DNA of 8,306 nucleotides from JAYKHL01 sp035284865 (GTDB lineage Bacteria; Cyanobacteriota; Sericytochromatia; S15B-MN24; JAQBPE01). Of this stretch, positions 1-5,865 are shown piece after piece (position 1 is the first letter of the stretch; each line of letters begins with the position of its first letter). The translations under genes and the position numbers were made by a program. The notes under the pieces are model-generated. The model had not been told where the DNA came from and did no database searches. It worked only from the letters and a program-made list of their open reading frames with translations. Where the stretch lies: contig JAYKHL010000091.1 in NCBI GenBank assembly GCA_035284865.1, forward strand, positions 1 through 8,306, given 5' to 3'.

Positions 1-246
1 CCCCCCACCCCGAAGGTCGTCCGCTACCTCGGTCGCAAGACCTTCGAGGGCACGGTGGCCTCTGCGCAGCTCACCGACCTCCTCGACGAACTCGGCAGCG
101 TCGTGCGCCAGGCCCCCAACGCGCGCCTGCGCCTGCGGCTGGAGATCGAGGGCGAGTGCGCGGCGGGCTTCCCCGAGCACCTGGTCCGGGCGCTGCGGGA
201 AAACTCGAAGGTGTTGCAGGTGGAGGCGGAACTGGACGAGGCGTGA
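1..246 (+). CDS. 3' end of a gene, DUF499-like ATPase C-terminus (tentative)
   Basis: Frame 1 is open from the first base to the TGA at 244-246, so this is the last 81 codons of a gene that begins outside the window. The GTG at 55 is an internal codon, not the likely start. The visible tail is a small alpha/beta segment: YLGRKTF, a helix (LTDLLDELGSVVRQAP), a strand of alternating Arg/Leu and acidic residues (LRLRLEIEGE), then FPEHLVRALRENSKVL and an acidic end. From memory, large DUF499 ATP-binding proteins end in a similar way, with a strand followed by 'VVRxVxEN' plus 'TLKF'. Such proteins often sit in restriction or defence-like loci. That assignment is an inference from about 40 residues. 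No catalytic motif lies in the window, so any other protein with this C-terminal fold remains possible. Confidence 0.6.
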   Translation, partial: PPTPKVVRYLGRKTFEGTVASAQLTDLLDELGSVVRQAPNARLRLRLEIEGECAAGFPEHLVRALRENSKVLQVEAELDEA

Positions 247-269
247 GGGGCGGGTACACGCGGCGGAGG

Positions 270-313
270 CCCTCATCCCCGCTGCCGCGGACCTTCTCCC
301 TGGGGGAGAAGGG
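270..313. repeat. Palindromic intergenic element, possible bidirectional terminator
   Basis: This sits in the 84-bp gap between two convergent stop codons. The core is a perfect 9-bp inverted repeat, ccttctccc at 292-300 and gggagaagg at 304-312, with a 3-nt loop. It is preceded by ccctcatcccc at 270-280 and a second small GC palindrome, ccgcgg, at 285-290. The arrangement of a pyrimidine-rich lead followed by a C/T-rich hairpin resembles dispersed intergenic repeats of REP type in many GC-rich bacteria. There is no U-tract, so it is not a classic intrinsic terminator. It could still end or stabilise both converging transcripts. Only one copy is present here. Confidence 0.5.
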
Positions 314-330
314 AGCTGTGGCCGCCGCTC

Positions 331-1266
331 TCAGCCCGGCTTCCGCCGTCCCTTCCGCGCCTTGGGCAGCGCCCCCAGCCAGGCCGTCAGGTCCTCGGGC
401 TGCGTGAAGTCCAGCAGCGCCTCCCCCAGATCCTCCAGCTGCTCCGTCGTCAGCCCCTCCAGCCGGGCCTGCGCCTCAGCGCCCGGCAGGCCGACGCGGC
501 GGCCGAGCATGCGGAGGACGAGGCGGAGGGCTTCTTGCTGGCGGCCCGCCGTTTCGCCGAGCGCCAGGCCCTGCGCGCGGCCTTCCGCGCGCAGCTCCTC
601 GACGTAGGCCTTCACCTGCGGGTAGTACTCGATGGGGTCGAACTTCATCTGGACCTCCGGCAGCGCCCGGAAGCGCGCATCGAGCGCGGCTCCCAGGTAT
701 CTAGTGTAGGTGAGGATGGGAGCCCCGGGCAAGCCCTTCAGGGCTTCCAGGGCCAGGTCGAGCAGGGGCAGGTGGTCGGGGTCGCGGCAGTGGGCCACGG
801 CGGCCAGGATGGCCAGGTGGGGGTTGGCGGAAGCCACCTCGGGGGCCGCGATGGGTGGCAGGTCGGTGGCGCCGACGATCAGGGGCCGGATCAGCCCGAG
901 GGAGCCGAAAGGGAAAGGCGCTCGGGCCCAGGCGGCGACGGCGGGTTCCGGGGCCAGGACGACGAGGTCCACGGGCACGCGATGCCGAAGCTGAAGCGCG
1001 GCGGCATAGAACGGCCAGCTGAGGTGCTTGGCGTCGTCCCGCCGGAGCTGCACCTCCAGCAGCACCACCCGCGTCACGGGCTCCCCCAGCGTCACGACCA
1101 GGTCCGCCCGCCACTCGACGGGCACCGCATCCACCAACCCGGCCTCGACGACGCGGGCCGGGCTGGTCGGGGGGACCTCCACCCCGTGCAGCCGCAGCAG
1201 GTCCGCCACGAGCTGCGGGGCTTCGCGGCAGACGTCGACCAGGTACTCGTGGCGGGGGGAGGGCAC
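331..1266 (-). CDS. Rpn/DUF4351-like putative PD-(D/E)XK nuclease family protein
   Basis: This 311-aa protein starts at a GTG (1264-1266). Residues about 1-30 form a helix that begins HEYLVDVCREAPQLVADLLRL. Next comes a restriction-endonuclease-like core: D55 in the strand RADLVV, then the strand VVLLEVQL with E71 and Q73. This matches the D...E-x-Q version of the PD-(D/E)XK site. The family usually continues with a Trp/Pro-containing helix, seen here as SWPFYAAAL at 83-91. Residues about 245-300 (LRLVLRMLGRRVG, then LTTEQLEDLGEALLDFTQPEDL) look like a DUF4351-type C-terminal helical domain, and the last 10 residues are strongly basic. Related proteins are scattered, often multicopy, and annotated as hypothetical, Rpn-family or transposase-like nuclease; Rpn proteins promote RecA-independent recombination. 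DNA cleavage here is an inference. The gene lies behind the icd terminator, so it probably has its own transcript. No good Shine-Dalgarno site precedes the GTG (gggaagg is only about 1 nt away). Length and composition look intact. Confidence 0.8.
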   Translation of the reverse strand: MPSPRHEYLVDVCREAPQLVADLLRLHGVEVPPTSPARVVEAGLVDAVPVEWRADLVVTLGEPVTRVVLLEVQLRRDDAKHLSWPFYAAALQLRHRVPVDLVVLAPEPAVAAWARAPFPFGSLGLIRPLIVGATDLPPIAAPEVASANPHLAILAAVAHCRDPDHLPLLDLALEALKGLPGAPILTYTRYLGAALDARFRALPEVQMKFDPIEYYPQVKAYVEELRAEGRAQGLALGETAGRQQEALRLVLRMLGRRVGLPGAEAQARLEGLTTEQLEDLGEALLDFTQPEDLTAWLGALPKARKGRRKPG

Positions 1267-1301
1267 GCCTTCCCATCACCCGAGCCCCCTTCAGGCTGAC
1301 C

Positions 1302-1337
1302 GTTCGGGGGCCGTCACGGCGGGCGACCCTCACGAAC
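1302..1337. repeat. Nested inverted repeat upstream of the Rpn-like gene
   Basis: An 11-bp odd palindrome, gccgtcacggc at 1310-1320, is enclosed by outer arms gttcg (1302-1306) and cgaac (1333-1337). Additional ggg (1307-1309) and ccc (1327-1329) can pair inside them. It lies 36-71 bp upstream of the GTG at 1266 and downstream of the icd terminator, where the promoter or leader of the Rpn-like gene should be. It could be an operator or a folded leader, but chance GC pairing is also plausible at this composition. I see no clear -10/-35 pair for the gene in this gap. Confidence 0.25.
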
Positions 1338-1357
1338 AGCCAGCAGACGCCCCCACC

Positions 1358-1386
1358 AAAAAGCCCCCCGCCAACCGGCGGGGGGC
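1358..1386 (-). terminator. Strong intrinsic terminator of icd
   Basis: Read on the minus strand, 15 nt after the icd stop codon there is a 10-bp perfect GC stem (gccccccgcc at 1363-1372 pairing with ggcggggggc at 1377-1386) with a 4-nt loop. Five T residues follow immediately (A5 at 1358-1362 on the plus strand). This is a textbook rho-independent terminator. It separates icd from the Rpn-like gene further along the same strand. Confidence 0.92.
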
Positions 1387-1401
1387 CCAGGCGCACGAGG
1401 C

Positions 1402-2628
1402 TCAGACGGCAGCCGCCAGCCCGAGCTTGGCCTTGAGGTTCTCGTCGATCTTGGCGAGGAACTCCTGGGTCGTGAGCCAGGGCTGGTCCTTGCTGATGAG
1501 GATCGCGAGGTCCTTGGTCATGTGGCCCGCCTCGACGGTCTCGACGCAGACCTGCTCGAGCGTCGTCGCGAACTTGGCGAGCTCCGGCGTGTCGTCGAAC
1601 TGCGCGCGGTAGTAGAGGCCGCGGGTCCAGGCGAAGATGGAGGCGATCGGGTTGGTCGAGGTCGCCTTGCCCTTCTGGTGCTCGCGGTAGTGCCGCGTGA
1701 CGGTGCCGTGGGCCGCCTCGGACTCGACGGTCTTGCCGTCGGGGCTCAGCAGCACCGAGGTCATCAGGCCCAATGAGCCGAAGCCCTGCGCCACCGTGTC
1801 CGACTGGACGTCGCCGTCGTAGTTCTTGCAGGCCCACACGAAGCCGCCCTCCCACTTGAGGGCCGCCGCCACCATGTCGTCGATGAGGCGGTGCTCGTAG
1901 GTGAGACCGAGGGCATCGTAGCGGCCCTTGAACTCCGCGTCGAAGACCTCCTGGAAGATGTCCTTGAAGCGGCCGTCGTAGGCCTTCAGGATGGTGTTCT
2001 TCGTGGACAGGTAGACGGGCCACTTCTTCTGCAGGCCGTAGTTGAACGAGGCCCGCGCGAAGCCGCGGATCGAGTCGTCGTAGTTGTACATCCCCATCGC
2101 GATGCCGGACCCGGGGAACTTCGTGATCTCCCGCTCGATCACCTGCCCGTCTTCGCCCACGAACTTGATGGAGAGCGTGCCGGCCCCGGGCACCTTGAAG
2201 TCGGTGGCGCGGTACTGGTCGCCATGGGCGTGGCGGCCGATGACGATCGGCTTGGTCCAGCCCGGCACCAGGCGGGGCACGTTGCTGCAGATGATCGGCT
2301 CGCGGAACACGGTGCCGTCGAGGATGTTGCGGATCGTGCCGTTGGGCGATTTCCACATCTGCTTGAGGTTAAACTCCTTCACGCGCGCCTCATCCGGCGT
2401 GATGGTCGCGCACTTCACGCCGACGCCGTGCTGCTTGATGGCGTTCGCCGCGTCGATGGTCACCTGGTCGTTCGTCGCGTCCCGGTGCTCGATGCCGAGG
2501 TCGAAGTACTTCAGCTCGAGGTCGAGGTAGGGCAGGATCAGCTGCTCGCGGATGAACTGCCAGATGATGCGCGTCATCTCGTCGCCATCGAGCTCGACGA
2601 CGGGGTTGACGACCTTGATTTTCTGCAT
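1402..2628 (-). CDS. icd: NADP-dependent isocitrate dehydrogenase (homodimeric, eukaryotic-type class)
   Basis: The product oxidatively decarboxylates isocitrate to 2-oxoglutarate in the cytosolic TCA cycle and yields NADPH. It is 408 aa, the usual size for the homodimeric class that includes mammalian IDH1 and IDH2. The isocitrate-binding residues fall at the same numbers as in human IDH1: S94, N96, R100 (KSPNGTIRN), R109 and R132 (IGRHAHGDQYR, with Y139). The metal-binding aspartates are D250 (RLIDDMV), D273 and D277 (YDGDVQSD). The NADP-contact stretch HGTVTRHYR is at 307-315. The whole catalytic set is present, so the enzyme should be active. The ATG at 2626-2628 is chosen because a GGAG Shine-Dalgarno site lies 9 nt upstream (2638-2641) and the protein begins at the expected MxKIKV. 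A TACAAT -10 box precedes it and a strong terminator follows, so it is monocistronic. The class differs from the AceK-regulated E. coli Icd. Confidence 0.97.
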   Translation of the reverse strand: MQKIKVVNPVVELDGDEMTRIIWQFIREQLILPYLDLELKYFDLGIEHRDATNDQVTIDAANAIKQHGVGVKCATITPDEARVKEFNLKQMWKSPNGTIRNILDGTVFREPIICSNVPRLVPGWTKPIVIGRHAHGDQYRATDFKVPGAGTLSIKFVGEDGQVIEREITKFPGSGIAMGMYNYDDSIRGFARASFNYGLQKKWPVYLSTKNTILKAYDGRFKDIFQEVFDAEFKGRYDALGLTYEHRLIDDMVAAALKWEGGFVWACKNYDGDVQSDTVAQGFGSLGLMTSVLLSPDGKTVESEAAHGTVTRHYREHQKGKATSTNPIASIFAWTRGLYYRAQFDDTPELAKFATTLEQVCVETVEAGHMTKDLAILISKDQPWLTTQEFLAKIDENLKAKLGLAAAV

Positions 2629-2659
2629 GGGCGTGGTCTCCAAATCCAGAGGGTGTTCG

Positions 2660-2665
2660 ATTGTA
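2660..2665 (-). promoter_or_regulatory. Putative -10 box of the icd promoter
   Basis: On the minus strand the hexamer TACAAT (ATTGTA on plus) matches the sigma-70 -10 consensus at 5 of 6 positions. It lies about 31 nt upstream of the icd ATG. Transcription would start near 2653 and leave a leader of roughly 25 nt carrying the GGAG Shine-Dalgarno site. No convincing -35 hexamer sits at 16-18 bp, so an activator or an alternative sigma factor may be involved. Confidence 0.5.
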
Positions 2666-2703
2666 CACCTCCCCGTCGTGGCCGGGTGGCGAGGGGGCGA
2701 TGG

Positions 2704-2712
2704 TGGTATGAT
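2704..2712 (+). promoter_or_regulatory. Putative extended -10 promoter for the YVTN-rimO-pgsA operon
   Basis: The sequence TGG-TATGAT is an extended -10 element: a TGn motif plus a hexamer matching TATAAT at 5 of 6 positions. Only 9 bp separate it from the ATG at 2722. A start site about 7 bp downstream of the hexamer falls at 2719-2721, so the mRNA would be leaderless or nearly so. If transcription instead starts further upstream, the ggggg at 2713-2717 could act as a weak ribosome site. There is no recognisable -35, which is typical of extended -10 promoters. Confidence 0.45.
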
Positions 2713-2721
2713 GGGGGCACT

Positions 2722-3909
2722 ATGCGCCTGACCTCGACCGCCCGCCGCCTCGCCCTGACCCCGCTGCTTGCGCTTGCGACCGTCTCGACGGGCTGCTCGG
2801 CCCTCACGGGGGGCATCGGCAACGACCAGGTCAGCGGGGGCGGCCGCCCGACGGGCTTCGTTTACACCACCCTCTACAACAAGGGGGCCGTGCTCGAGAT
2901 CAACGCCGTCCAGTCGCGCGTGGAGAAAGACCCCATCCTGGTCGGCAACGGGCCCCGTGGCCTCACGATGGATCCTCGCGGCCGCCAGCTGTTCCTCTAT
3001 GTCGTCTGCGAACTGGGCAACACCGTGGCCGTGGTCGACCGCCGCAACCGCCTGGTGAACCGCACCATCTCGGTTGGCACGCGGCCCTATGCGATGGCGA
3101 TTGCCCCCACCGGCACCAAGGGCTTCGTCACCAACACGGAGGACGACACCGTCAGCGTCATCGACATCCCCACCAACACGGTGGTGCAGACCCTCTCGCT
3201 GAACATGCCGGACGTCAACACCGGGCTGCCCGGCCAGACGCCCACCCAGCGCAGGCTGCGCCCGAAGGGCATCGCCACCAACGCGACCGGGTCCGCCGTC
3301 TACGTCGCGTGCGAGGGCGGGGCGCTGGTCATCCTGCAAGGCAACCCGGGGGCCACCACCCCGTCGCAGGGCGGCACGGTGGGTCAGATCGCTTCCTACA
3401 GTGCGGTCCGGACCGTGCCGCTGGTCGGCTCCGTGGCCCCCCTGAACGTGGCCGTTGCCACCAGCTCGCAGGGGGGGGACACCGTGTACGTCACGGACCC
3501 GCGCGCCAACCGGCTGTTCCTGCTCAACAGCGCGAGCGCGGCTGCGCAGGCCGAGGTTCGGGACATCCAGGGCTCTCCGTACGACGTGGCCGTCGGGCGC
3601 AACGCCGCTGGCAACCCGGACAGCGTCTACGTGACGCTGGAGTCGCGCGATGCGCTTCAGACCTTCGGGCTGGACCTCTCGCCGCGGGACACGGCCTACC
3701 GGGTGGAGGGCCGCCAGCCGCAGGCTGTGGAGGTCTCCTCGCTGGGCACCGAGGTGTACGTGGCGCTGGCGGGCAGCAACAACGTGGCCGTCTTCAACCG
3801 CCTCAATGCCGGGCTCGGGCTGCCTGCCGTGTTTAACCTGCAGCAGCTCGACCCCTCGTTCATCGCGCCCACGGGGGATCTCGCCCTCGGCGGCTTCCTG
3901 TTCAACTAG
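2722..3909 (+). CDS. YVTN-family beta-propeller lipoprotein
   Basis: The product is 395 aa. It has a basic, hydrophobic signal (RR at 8-9, LALTPLLALATV at 10-21) ending in STGC, so Cys25 is the probable lipidation site. Position -3 is Ser rather than the usual Leu, so a plain Sec signal is the alternative. The rest consists of propeller blades of about 40-45 residues, each ending in a 'xYVxxxxxNxVxVxD' strand pair. Examples are FLYVVCELGNTVAVVD (91-106), GFVTNTEDDTVSVID (134-148), VYVTDPRANRLFLLN (about 255-269) and VYVALAGSNNVAVFN (about 345-359). Such YVTN or cytochrome-d1-like propellers are usually surface-exposed binding or scaffold proteins, and no catalytic residues are evident. No heme CxxCH motif is present. 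A run of eight G lies at 3471-3478. The stop is 15 bp from rimO, so the two are probably co-transcribed. What it binds cannot be read from the sequence. Confidence 0.88.
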   Translation: MRLTSTARRLALTPLLALATVSTGCSALTGGIGNDQVSGGGRPTGFVYTTLYNKGAVLEINAVQSRVEKDPILVGNGPRGLTMDPRGRQLFLYVVCELGNTVAVVDRRNRLVNRTISVGTRPYAMAIAPTGTKGFVTNTEDDTVSVIDIPTNTVVQTLSLNMPDVNTGLPGQTPTQRRLRPKGIATNATGSAVYVACEGGALVILQGNPGATTPSQGGTVGQIASYSAVRTVPLVGSVAPLNVAVATSSQGGDTVYVTDPRANRLFLLNSASAAAQAEVRDIQGSPYDVAVGRNAAGNPDSVYVTLESRDALQTFGLDLSPRDTAYRVEGRQPQAVEVSSLGTEVYVALAGSNNVAVFNRLNAGLGLPAVFNLQQLDPSFIAPTGDLALGGFLFN

Positions 3910-3924
3910 ACGGAGCACGATTGC

Positions 3925-5262
3925 ATGTCTGCCAGGGTCGGGGTGGTCAACCTCGGGTGTGCCAAGAACCTTGTTGATACGGAAATCATGATGGGCCTGC
4001 TGGGGCAGGCCGGCTTCCGGCTGGTGCCCGAGACGGACGAGGCGGACGTGGTGCTCGTCAACACGTGTGGCTTCCTGCTCAGCGCCCAGCAGGAGAGCGC
4101 CCGCCAGATCCTCGAGCTGGCGCAGGGCGGGGAGCGCAAGATTGTCGTGGCCGGCTGCATGGTCCAGCGGCATCGCGAGGAGGTGCTCGAGGCCCTGCCC
4201 GAGATCTCAGCAGCCATCGGCTCCGGAGACCTCAAGTCGATCGTGCGCGTGGTGGAGCGGGTGCTCGACGGCGAACGCTTCTCCGAGATCTCCGAGAAGC
4301 CCACCTATGCCTACGACGAGGTGCTGCCGCGGCTGCAGACGGGCCTCGGCCCCAGCGCCTACCTCAAGATCTCGGAGGGCTGCGATCACCGCTGTGCCTT
4401 CTGCATCATCCCGCAGCTGCGCGGCGGCCACCGCTCGCGCCCGATCGAGACGATCGTGGCCGAGGCCGAGCAGCTCGTCGCAGGTGGCACGCGCGAGGTG
4501 GTGCTGATTGCGCAGGACAGCACGCGCTACGGGCTGGACCTCTACAGCCGTGCGGCCCTGCCCGAACTGCTTGAGGCCCTGAATGGCGTGGAGGGGCTGG
4601 CCTGGATCCGCATCCACTACGCCTACCCGATGTATGTGAATGACGCCCTGTTCAAGGCCATGCGGGAGCTGCCCAAGGTGCTGCCCTACATGGACATCCC
4701 CCTGCAGCACAGCCACCCGGACGTGCTGCGCCGCATGCGGCGCCCGACGAACGAGCCCGTGGGCGACCTCGTGGCCCGCATCCGGGCGGGCGTGCCGGGC
4801 ATCGCGCTGCGCACCAGCTTCATCGTGGGGTTTCCGGGGGAGACGGAGGAGGAGTTCGCGCACCTCGTGGACTTCGTCCAGACGCAACGCCTGGATCACG
4901 TGGGCGTGTTCGTCTTCTCGCCCGAGGAGGGCACGCCCTCCCACGAGATGAAGGGCCGGGTGCCCAAGAAGCTCGCCCAGAAGCGCCGCTCCACCCTGAT
5001 GGCCGTGCAGCAGGGCGTCTCCCAGTCCATCCACGACGGGCTGGTGGGCCACGACCTCACGATGCTGGTCGAGGCGACGGAGGCCCGCACGGGCATCCTG
5101 ATTGGCCGCACCTTCCGCGACGCGCCCGACGTGGACGGCACCATGTTCGCCCGCTGCGCAGACCCCGACGTCGAGCCGGGAGATCTGGTGATGGTGCGCG
5201 TCACCGAGGCCAAGCCCTATGACCTGCATGGCGAGGTCGTGGGCACGGCCGTGATGGTATGA
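3925..5262 (+). CDS. rimO: Ribosomal protein S12 methylthiotransferase RimO
   Basis: RimO is a radical-SAM enzyme that methylthiolates the beta-carbon of an aspartate in ribosomal protein S12 (Asp88 in E. coli) using two [4Fe-4S] clusters. The protein is 445 aa, the normal length. The N-terminal methylthiotransferase domain has its three cluster ligands at C12 (NLGCAKNLVD), C48 (VNTCGF) and C78 (VAGCMVQ). The radical-SAM CxxxCxxC is at C153, C157 and C160 (EGCDHRCAFC). A TRAM domain fills about 372-445. The 'NLGCAKN-D' start and the 'LQHSHPDVLRRM' stretch favour RimO over the tRNA-modifying paralogue MiaB. The ATG at 3925 has GGAG at 3912-3915, 9 nt away. It follows the YVTN lipoprotein by 15 bp and overlaps pgsA by 4 bp, which indicates translational coupling within one operon. 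Confidence 0.97.
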   Translation: MSARVGVVNLGCAKNLVDTEIMMGLLGQAGFRLVPETDEADVVLVNTCGFLLSAQQESARQILELAQGGERKIVVAGCMVQRHREEVLEALPEISAAIGSGDLKSIVRVVERVLDGERFSEISEKPTYAYDEVLPRLQTGLGPSAYLKISEGCDHRCAFCIIPQLRGGHRSRPIETIVAEAEQLVAGGTREVVLIAQDSTRYGLDLYSRAALPELLEALNGVEGLAWIRIHYAYPMYVNDALFKAMRELPKVLPYMDIPLQHSHPDVLRRMRRPTNEPVGDLVARIRAGVPGIALRTSFIVGFPGETEEEFAHLVDFVQTQRLDHVGVFVFSPEEGTPSHEMKGRVPKKLAQKRRSTLMAVQQGVSQSIHDGLVGHDLTMLVEATEARTGILIGRTFRDAPDVDGTMFARCADPDVEPGDLVMVRVTEAKPYDLHGEVVGTAVMV

Positions 5263-5816
5263 ACTGGCCCAACCTCGTCACCTTCAGCCGGCTGGCGCTG
5301 GCGGTGCCTTGCCTGGCGCTGCTGGAGCGGCCGGGGTCAGAGGCCTGGGCCCTCGGGCTGTTCGTCGTGGCCTCCCTGACGGACTGGGTCGACGGCTACC
5401 TGGCCCGTCGCCTGAACCAGACGACGGAGCTGGGGCAGCTGATGGACCCGCTGGTCGACAAGCTGCTGGTCACGGGGGCGCTGGTGGCCCTGACGGCGCG
5501 GGGCATCGTCCCTGCCTGGAGCGTCACGGCGATCCTCTTCCGCGAGTTCCTCGTCACGGGGCTGCGGGCGCTGGAGGCCGCCCGGGGGGTGATCGTGCCC
5601 GCCGGCTGGCTGGGCAAGGTCAAGGCCGCGGTGCAGATGGTCGCCATCATTGCGCTGATCGGGTGCCTCGATGGGACGGGGCGCGCCCTCAGGCCTGACG
5701 CGCTGGCGTCGGTGGCGATGGCGGGGTACTGGCTCGCCGTCGTGCTGACCGTTGCCTCGGGGCTGCAGTACGGCTGGGCGGCGCGGCGGCTCCTGAAGGT
5801 CCCGGCAGGCAGCTGA
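5259..5816 (+). CDS. pgsA: CDP-diacylglycerol--glycerol-3-phosphate 3-phosphatidyltransferase
   Basis: This integral membrane enzyme joins CDP-diacylglycerol and sn-glycerol-3-phosphate to make phosphatidylglycerophosphate, the committed step to phosphatidylglycerol and cardiolipin. The product is 185 aa, typical of the family. The CDP-alcohol phosphotransferase signature is complete: D42-x2-D45-G46-x2-A49-R50-x8-G59-x3-D63-x3-D67 (LTDWVDGYLARR, then GQLMDPLVDK). The start NWPNLVTFSR is the classic PgsA N-terminus. Several hydrophobic segments follow, near 12-40, 68-84, 88-105, 120-137 and 150-170. Its ATG lies inside the rimO stop (ATGA), so translation is probably coupled and no separate Shine-Dalgarno site is needed. 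rimO next to pgsA is, as I recall, a recurring pair in several phyla; a functional link is not established by this. Phosphatidylserine synthase is the main alternative in the superfamily, but the N-terminus argues against it. Confidence 0.95.
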   Translation: MNWPNLVTFSRLALAVPCLALLERPGSEAWALGLFVVASLTDWVDGYLARRLNQTTELGQLMDPLVDKLLVTGALVALTARGIVPAWSVTAILFREFLVTGLRALEAARGVIVPAGWLGKVKAAVQMVAIIALIGCLDGTGRALRPDALASVAMAGYWLAVVLTVASGLQYGWAARRLLKVPAGS

Positions 5817-5817
5817 C

Positions 5818-5833
5818 CAGGCCGGGTGGCCTG
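5818..5833. terminator. Hairpin between convergent pgsA and lipoprotein genes (weak terminator candidate)
   Basis: A perfect 6-bp inverted repeat, caggcc (5818-5823) and ggcctg (5828-5833), with a 4-nt loop begins 2 nt after the pgsA stop. No T-run follows on either strand. It may help end the rimO-pgsA transcript, possibly with Rho, or may simply stabilise the 3' end. The rest of the 49-bp gap is GC-rich with no clear signal. Confidence 0.3.
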
Positions 5834-5865
5834 AGGCGCCCTCGTGGGGCCCTGGCCGGCCCTCC

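Noticed and set aside
535..1299. 254-codon open frame on the plus strand
   Set aside because: It is antisense to the Rpn-like gene. The product is low-complexity and rich in Gly, His and Gln, with no recognisable domain and no ribosome site.
701..2356. 551-codon open frame on the minus strand
   Set aside because: It is a frame-shifted reading of icd and the Rpn-like gene, crosses the strong icd terminator, and gives an Arg/Pro-rich product typical of GC-rich shadow frames.
1891..2721. Upstream extension of the YVTN lipoprotein frame
   Set aside because: It is antisense to icd. The signal peptide begins at the ATG at 2722, which fixes the N-terminus.
2629..4173. Upstream extension of the icd frame
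   Set aside because: It is antisense to the YVTN and rimO genes. The Shine-Dalgarno site and the family N-terminus place the icd start at 2628.
4207..5229. 340-codon open frame on the minus strand
   Set aside because: It is antisense to rimO, which has a complete set of cluster ligands. The antisense product is His/Gly/Leu-rich and featureless.
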